From Bacteroidota bacterium (GTDB taxonomy: Bacteria; Bacteroidota; Bacteroidia; NS11-12g; UBA955), in NCBI GenBank assembly GCA_947450015.1, contig CANFUB010000018.1:1-17228 (forward strand): a DNA stretch of 17,228 nucleotides, given 5' to 3'. Position 1 is the stretch's first letter; each line of letters starts with the position of its first letter. Below, in pieces: positions 15,801 to 17,228 of the stretch. The notes under the pieces were generated by a model that saw only the letters and a program-made list of their open reading frames with translations, was not told where the DNA came from and did no database searches. The translations under genes were made by a program, and so were the position numbers.

Positions 15801-16509
15801 TGCTGATGAGAACAGTTATGAATTTGCTTTACAGGGTAATGCAGTTTCTGCTGAAATCAATCTTCAAGGTAATACTGTTAATATTTTCAATGGTGACTTA
15901 ACACCAGGTACTGCTAACAATACTGATTTCGGTACAGTTAATACTGGTAATAATGCTTCAAAACCATTTGTGATTCAAAACACAGGCTTAGGAAGTCTTA
16001 CTGTAACAGGTATTGCGATCTCAGGAGCAAATGCAAGTGAATTTACATTGCTTGGTTCGCCTTCATTCCCATTAACCATTGCACCAAATGCCAACCAAAC
16101 ATTTAATGTTCAGTTTGCACCTACTGCAACTGGTGTAAGAAGTGCACTTGTAACAGTTAATAACAATGATAATGATGAAGCTACATACACTTTTGGAATA
16201 CAAGGTAATGGTAGAAGTTCAACCGCTATCAACGGTGTTCAAGTTGGTAAAGAAATAATGGTTGTTCCAAATCCATTTGAACTAACTACAACTGTTAAAA
16301 TTGATTTAACTTCTAATGCGAATGTAAGTATCGAAGTATACAATTTGTTGGGAGAAAAAGTTGAAGTAGTCGTAAACGATGCACTTCAGTCTGGTAGTCA
16401 TAATTTCCAAATTGGAAATGGCACAACCAACTACCCAGCTGGTATTTATTTTGTTAAGGTGGTAATCGATGGTAAAGTATCGACTATAAAATTAATCAAG
16501 AATAACTAA
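9844..16509 (+). CDS. Giant T9SS-secreted protein: phytase-like esterase domain, three PhoX-like domains, two choice-of-anchor D domains, sorting domain
   Basis: This protein has 2221 residues. ATG 9844 is preferred over the in-frame GTG at 9820 because it puts the signal peptide (to about residue 25, HVNAQ) at the N-terminus. Residues about 35-445 match the esterase-like domain of phytase (PF13449 type): FWVISDRGMN, GLDCEGIVVDKDGNFWLSEE and RGFEGLSIAPNGKIYA. Three tandem DUF839/PhoX-like domains follow at about 457-932, 933-1408 and 1409-1879. Each has LMNHE or VMNHE, RFCSADLPP, MNGEE, FSRPEDGAWDP and GQVMLDN. PhoX enzymes are Fe/Ca phosphatases, and the conserved Cys and Glu could be metal ligands. 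Choice-of-anchor D repeats occupy about 1880-2002 and 2003-2125. The T9SS type A sorting domain (from about 2129) contains PNPF and YNLLGEKV, ending VSTIKLIKNN. The protein is probably anchored on the cell surface and releases phosphate from organic phosphoesters. Confidence 0.85.
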   Translation: MKSKSTLKLVLSLFFAAILNKHVNAQITLLQDYKNNYSAPIGTFQNIKFREGGFSAMYPIPNTNGKEFWVISDRGMNVDAANANPALCKPTYDKIFGFPNYAPKIFRIKVNGDSVQILRTIPIRRPSGTTATGIMNPTGFGSTAAEVASTDTVLNCANFNLKTAPKDIWGLDCEGIVVDKDGNFWLSEEGGPTIWKVDPSGIVMKRYTPYANKVGAQSIDVLIDTCFAYRKNNRGFEGLSIAPNGKIYAMIQSPLLYPNVTIGEGTRIHRMLEIDPSTNATKMYVYLNDGIIGASGANQIRLRDWKIGDMAAINDSTFLVIEHAVRGTSDRKNIYSISINGATAVNSGLYSSKTLEALVDSTGLAANGIKPVKKKLFMDMLAKGWPTALDKPEGLAIVNDSTIAICNDNDFQQVSLPQDGIAVATSNLCHVLVYGLKGSNKLSNYKVGTFSPLTQSGPSTSQSPYLGPLIPELKATAILSVGDSISGYKMCGIPDGLGAYDNNDGTFTLLMNHEFGNTVGIARAHGSKGAFVSKWVINKADLKVLSGSDLIKNVNLWDTASKSYKTYNLSNPSTLAAFGRFCSADLPPVSAFFNSSNGLGTKERIFMNGEEINDESRAMAHIATGTNAGTSYELPALGKAAWENAVANPATGDKTLVALTNDGTDGQVYFYIGTKTNTGTEIEKAGLTKGRPWGVSVSGFAAERTSTTSNIAIPTPGTRFSMVDLGSVENMTGVAFNTKSNTLGVTKFSRPEDGAWDPNHPEDFYFVTTDQIDQVKDGVGTQIGRSRLWRLRFDDITKPELGGTVEAVLDGSEGQVMLDNIAIDKFGHILCQEDVGNSAHNGKLWQYTIATDQLKMIAKHDVSRFGDIGVSVTAPFNQDEESSGIIDMQDILGAGMFLTSDQAHYATTTELVEGGQLMAIFNPETYNSFKGAGPSTAQIPYVEPVATGVKTTSILSVGDSISGYKMVGIPDGLGAFDNKNGTFTLVMNHELGNTVGIARAHGSKGAFVSKWVINKADLKVLSGSDLMKNVNLWDTATKSYKSYNSSNPSTLTAFTRFCSADLPPVSAFYNSSTGLGTQERIFMNGEEGGDESRAMAHIVTGANAGTSYELPALGKAAWENALASPASGNKTVVALTNDGTDGQVYFYIGTKTNTGTDIEKAGLTKGKPWGVSVTGFAAERTSSTSNITLPDPGTRFSLIDLGSVENISGATFNTKSNTAGVTKFSRPEDGAWDPANPNDFYFVTTDQIDQVKDGVGTQIGRSRLWRLRFDDITKPELGGTVEAVLDGTEGQVMLDNMTIDKFGHVLMQEDVGNSVHNGKIWQYTFATDQIKIIAKHDVTKFGDVGIAATTPFNVDEESSGIIDASDILGAGMFLMVDQAHYAIPGELAEGGQLLTLFNPETYNNANGANVSSSATPYVLPIAAGVKTNAILTVGDAVNNYRMVGIPDGLGAYDNNNGTFTLLMNHELGNTVGIARAHGSKGAFVSKWVINKSDLKVLSGSDLIKNVKLWNGTGYTTYNSSNPTTSAAFTRFCSADLPPLSAFFNSTTGLGTSERLFMNGEEGNDESRAFAHISTGPNAGTTYELPFLGKAAWENAVANPASGNKTVVALTNDGTDGQVYFYIGTKTNSGNEVDKAGLTNGHPWGVVVTGFAAERTSSTSNIALPTAGTRFSLTDLGSVENMTGAAFNTASNTAGVTKFSRPEDGAWDPSHPNDFYFVTTDQIDQVKDGVGTQIGRSRLWRLRFDDITKPELGGTVEAMLDGTEGQVMLDNMTIDKFGHVLMQEDVGNSVHNGKLWQYTIATDQLKMIAKHDSKRFGDLYEPATTPFNVDEESSGILDMQDILGAGMFLIVDQAHYAIAGELAEGGQLLTLYNPDTYNSNPEISVKGNKVDILKGDLTPSATDNTDFGTINTKSTVNKTFVVKNAGPGDLMINNLTLSGSNSAEYSIVGAPTFPVTLKVTDSLVITVKFAPLADGLRKAVLTIDNNDADENSYEFALQGNAVSAEINLQGNTVNIFNGDLTPGTANNTDFGTVNTGNNASKPFVIQNTGLGSLTVTGIAISGANASEFTLLGSPSFPLTIAPNANQTFNVQFAPTATGVRSALVTVNNNDNDEATYTFGIQGNGRSSTAINGVQVGKEIMVVPNPFELTTTVKIDLTSNANVSIEVYNLLGEKVEVVVNDALQSGSHNFQIGNGTTNYPAGIYFVKVVIDGKVSTIKLIKNN
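11212..12639 (+). repeat. PhoX-like tandem repeat, copy 1
   Basis: The copy begins at GPSTSQ and is exactly 1428 bases (476 codons) long, judged by matching landmarks such as GPST and SVGDS in copy 2. It is the most divergent copy at the DNA level. In the 40-codon block from TTDQIDQ to GGTVEA it differs from copy 2 at 23 bases in 19 codons, all silent. Confidence 0.9.
12640..14067 (+). repeat. PhoX-like tandem repeat, copy 2
   Basis: This copy is also 1428 bases (SVGDS at 12709 against TVGDA at 14137 in copy 3). In the same 40-codon block it differs from copy 3 at only 7 bases, all silent. Copies 2 and 3 are therefore the younger pair. Confidence 0.9.
14068..15480 (+). repeat. PhoX-like tandem repeat, copy 3
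   Basis: This copy is two codons shorter than the others, at the variable segment NVKLWNGTGYTTYN. It keeps the MNHE, RFCSADLPP, GEE and RPEDGAWDP motifs and runs directly into the first choice-of-anchor D domain (PEISVKGN). Confidence 0.9.
15481..16227 (+). repeat. Two choice-of-anchor D (Hydin/ASPM-like) beta domains
   Basis: Two successive units of about 123 residues start at PEISVKGN and AEINLQGN. Each contains DLTP, NTDFGT, FAPxAxGxR and a DNNDAD- or NNNDND-type motif, ending in ALQGNA or GIQGNG. These Ig-like beta domains are common spacers before T9SS sorting domains in Bacteroidota and probably hold the catalytic part away from the surface. Confidence 0.85.
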
Positions 16510-16527
16510 TACAAATAACAATAATTT

Positions 16528-16571
16528 AGAAAGAGGTTTAATCTTAATCGGTTAAACCTCTTTCTCTTTTT
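16528..16571 (+). terminator. Strong rho-independent terminator after the giant gene
   Basis: A perfect 14-pair stem AGAAAGAGGTTTAA/TTAAACCTCTTTCT (16528-16541 with 16552-16565) has a 10-base loop and is followed by CTTTTT. It starts 18 bases after the stop codon. Its right edge is only 6 bases from the next ATG, so the next gene must have its promoter within or upstream of the hairpin, or rely on read-through. Confidence 0.88.
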
Positions 16572-16577
16572 AAGAAG

Positions 16578-17228
16578 ATGGTAAAAATGAAAATTAAAAG
16601 TTTACTCATAACGCTTGGCCTAGGCCTACTTATACTCCTTTCATTCACTAATAGAGAGGGAGACAACGCTTATCAGAATTTATACTACAAAAGAATCAGT
16701 GCATTCAAAGCACAGCAAATTGCATTGTTAAATGCTATTAAGAATAGCAATTTAAAAAACGCAGACGACATTGAATTAGTTAAAAAAGAAATTAATAAGA
16801 CCCGATTACAATTAAAGGGTCTCGACTTTTGGCTTCGCTACCTAGAGCCAGTAGTCTATAAAAAAATAAACGGCCCATTGCCAGTTGAGTGGGAGACCGA
16901 GGTATTTGAAAAATTTGAAAAACCCTATAAAAGAGAAGCAGCCGGTTTAACATTGGCCGCATTATATCTAGATGAAGAAAGTGTAAATAGAGAAACGCTA
17001 TTGAATTTAATAAATTCATCAATAAAATCGATACCTACTTTTGAGGCTGATTCAATCACAAAAAATTTAAATGATTGCCATCATTTTTTCTTGTGCAATC
17101 GCTTACATTTATTAAATCTTGCAGCCATTTATACCACAGGTTTTGAATGTCCTGATACTTCGCAAATTATTCCTGAATTGCACAGTATGTTAAAAGATAT
17201 GAATGAAACCTATGAGGTGTATAATCAA
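16578..17228 (+). CDS. Probable cytochrome-c peroxidase-like protein, N-terminal part (continues past window)
   Basis: A reading frame of 217 codons stays open to the right edge and has no stop. ATG 16578 or ATG 16587 could be the start; the latter (MKIKSLLITLGLG) puts the basic signal-peptide end first. The signal peptide hydrophobic core is LLITLGLGLLILLSF. The rest is helical: a coiled-coil-like segment (about 40-75), then LDFWLRYLEPVVYKKINGPLP (about 82-102), REAAGLTLAALYLDE (119-133) and LNLAAIYTTGFECPD. From memory, this matches the N-terminal helical extension of large Bacteroidota di-haem cytochrome-c peroxidases (MauG/CCP type), which carry a YINGxxLP-like motif and an ITGFDTP-like motif before the haem domains. 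The CxxCH haem sites would lie beyond the window, so the call is tentative. Confidence 0.55.
   Translation, partial: MVKMKIKSLLITLGLGLLILLSFTNREGDNAYQNLYYKRISAFKAQQIALLNAIKNSNLKNADDIELVKKEINKTRLQLKGLDFWLRYLEPVVYKKINGPLPVEWETEVFEKFEKPYKREAAGLTLAALYLDEESVNRETLLNLINSSIKSIPTFEADSITKNLNDCHHFFLCNRLHLLNLAAIYTTGFECPDTSQIIPELHSMLKDMNETYEVYNQ

Noticed and set aside
16792..17022. 76-codon minus-strand ORF
   Set aside because: It is antisense to the peroxidase-like gene, has no signal peptide or motif, and is best seen as a shadow frame.

Overview
The window looks like a chromosomal piece of a Bacteroidota bacterium, probably of the Chitinophagia/Sphingobacteriia/Flavobacteriia type. The DNA is AT-rich, starts lack clear Shine-Dalgarno sequences, and one very large secreted protein ends in a type IX secretion (T9SS) type A sorting domain. 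Other genes also fit this phylum: an alpha-2-macroglobulin-like protein carrying a TonB-plug-like segment, choice-of-anchor D repeats, and the start of what looks like a Bacteroidota-style cytochrome-c peroxidase.

Left part (1-1500), minus strand. An exported rhodanese-domain protein is followed by the N-terminal 161 residues of an exported ApbE (FAD:protein FMN transferase), which runs off the window edge. Upstream of them lie two copies of a GC-richer imperfect palindrome (REP/MITE-like), a strong hairpin terminator, and tRNA-Arg(CCU). Beside the tRNA is a degenerate, 3'-truncated tRNA-like remnant.

Middle part (1517-9388), plus strand. A 1479-residue alpha-2-macroglobulin-like protein with a thioester motif (GCFEQ) ends at a hairpin terminator. 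A compact arsenic-resistance operon follows: a palindromic operator, arsR, a Cys-rich DUF6428-like protein, acr3 (arsenite efflux permease), a metallophosphoesterase and a class I SAM methyltransferase. Gene spacings of 2 to about 30 bases suggest one transcript. ArsR would release the operator when As(III)/Sb(III) binds, and Acr3 would pump out arsenite. The roles of the DUF6428-like protein, the phosphoesterase and the methyltransferase are open. No arsenate reductase is visible.

Right part (9389-17228), plus strand. A weakly supported 59-codon ORF lies in a mostly non-coding gap. It is followed by a 2221-residue T9SS cargo protein built from a phytase-like esterase domain, three tandem 476-residue PhoX/DUF839-like domains, two choice-of-anchor D domains and a C-terminal sorting domain. 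The three PhoX-like copies are nearly identical in protein but differ widely at silent sites. This looks like a multivalent surface phosphatase/phosphoesterase. After a strong terminator, a protein resembling the N-terminal helical part of Bacteroidota di-haem cytochrome-c peroxidases starts and runs off the right edge.

The best candidates for something little described are the five-gene arsenic operon, in which vicinal Cys pairs end both ArsR and the DUF6428-like protein; the triple-PhoX surface protein; and the macroglobulin with an embedded TonB-plug-like segment. All functional statements rest on motif recognition by eye, not on database searches.
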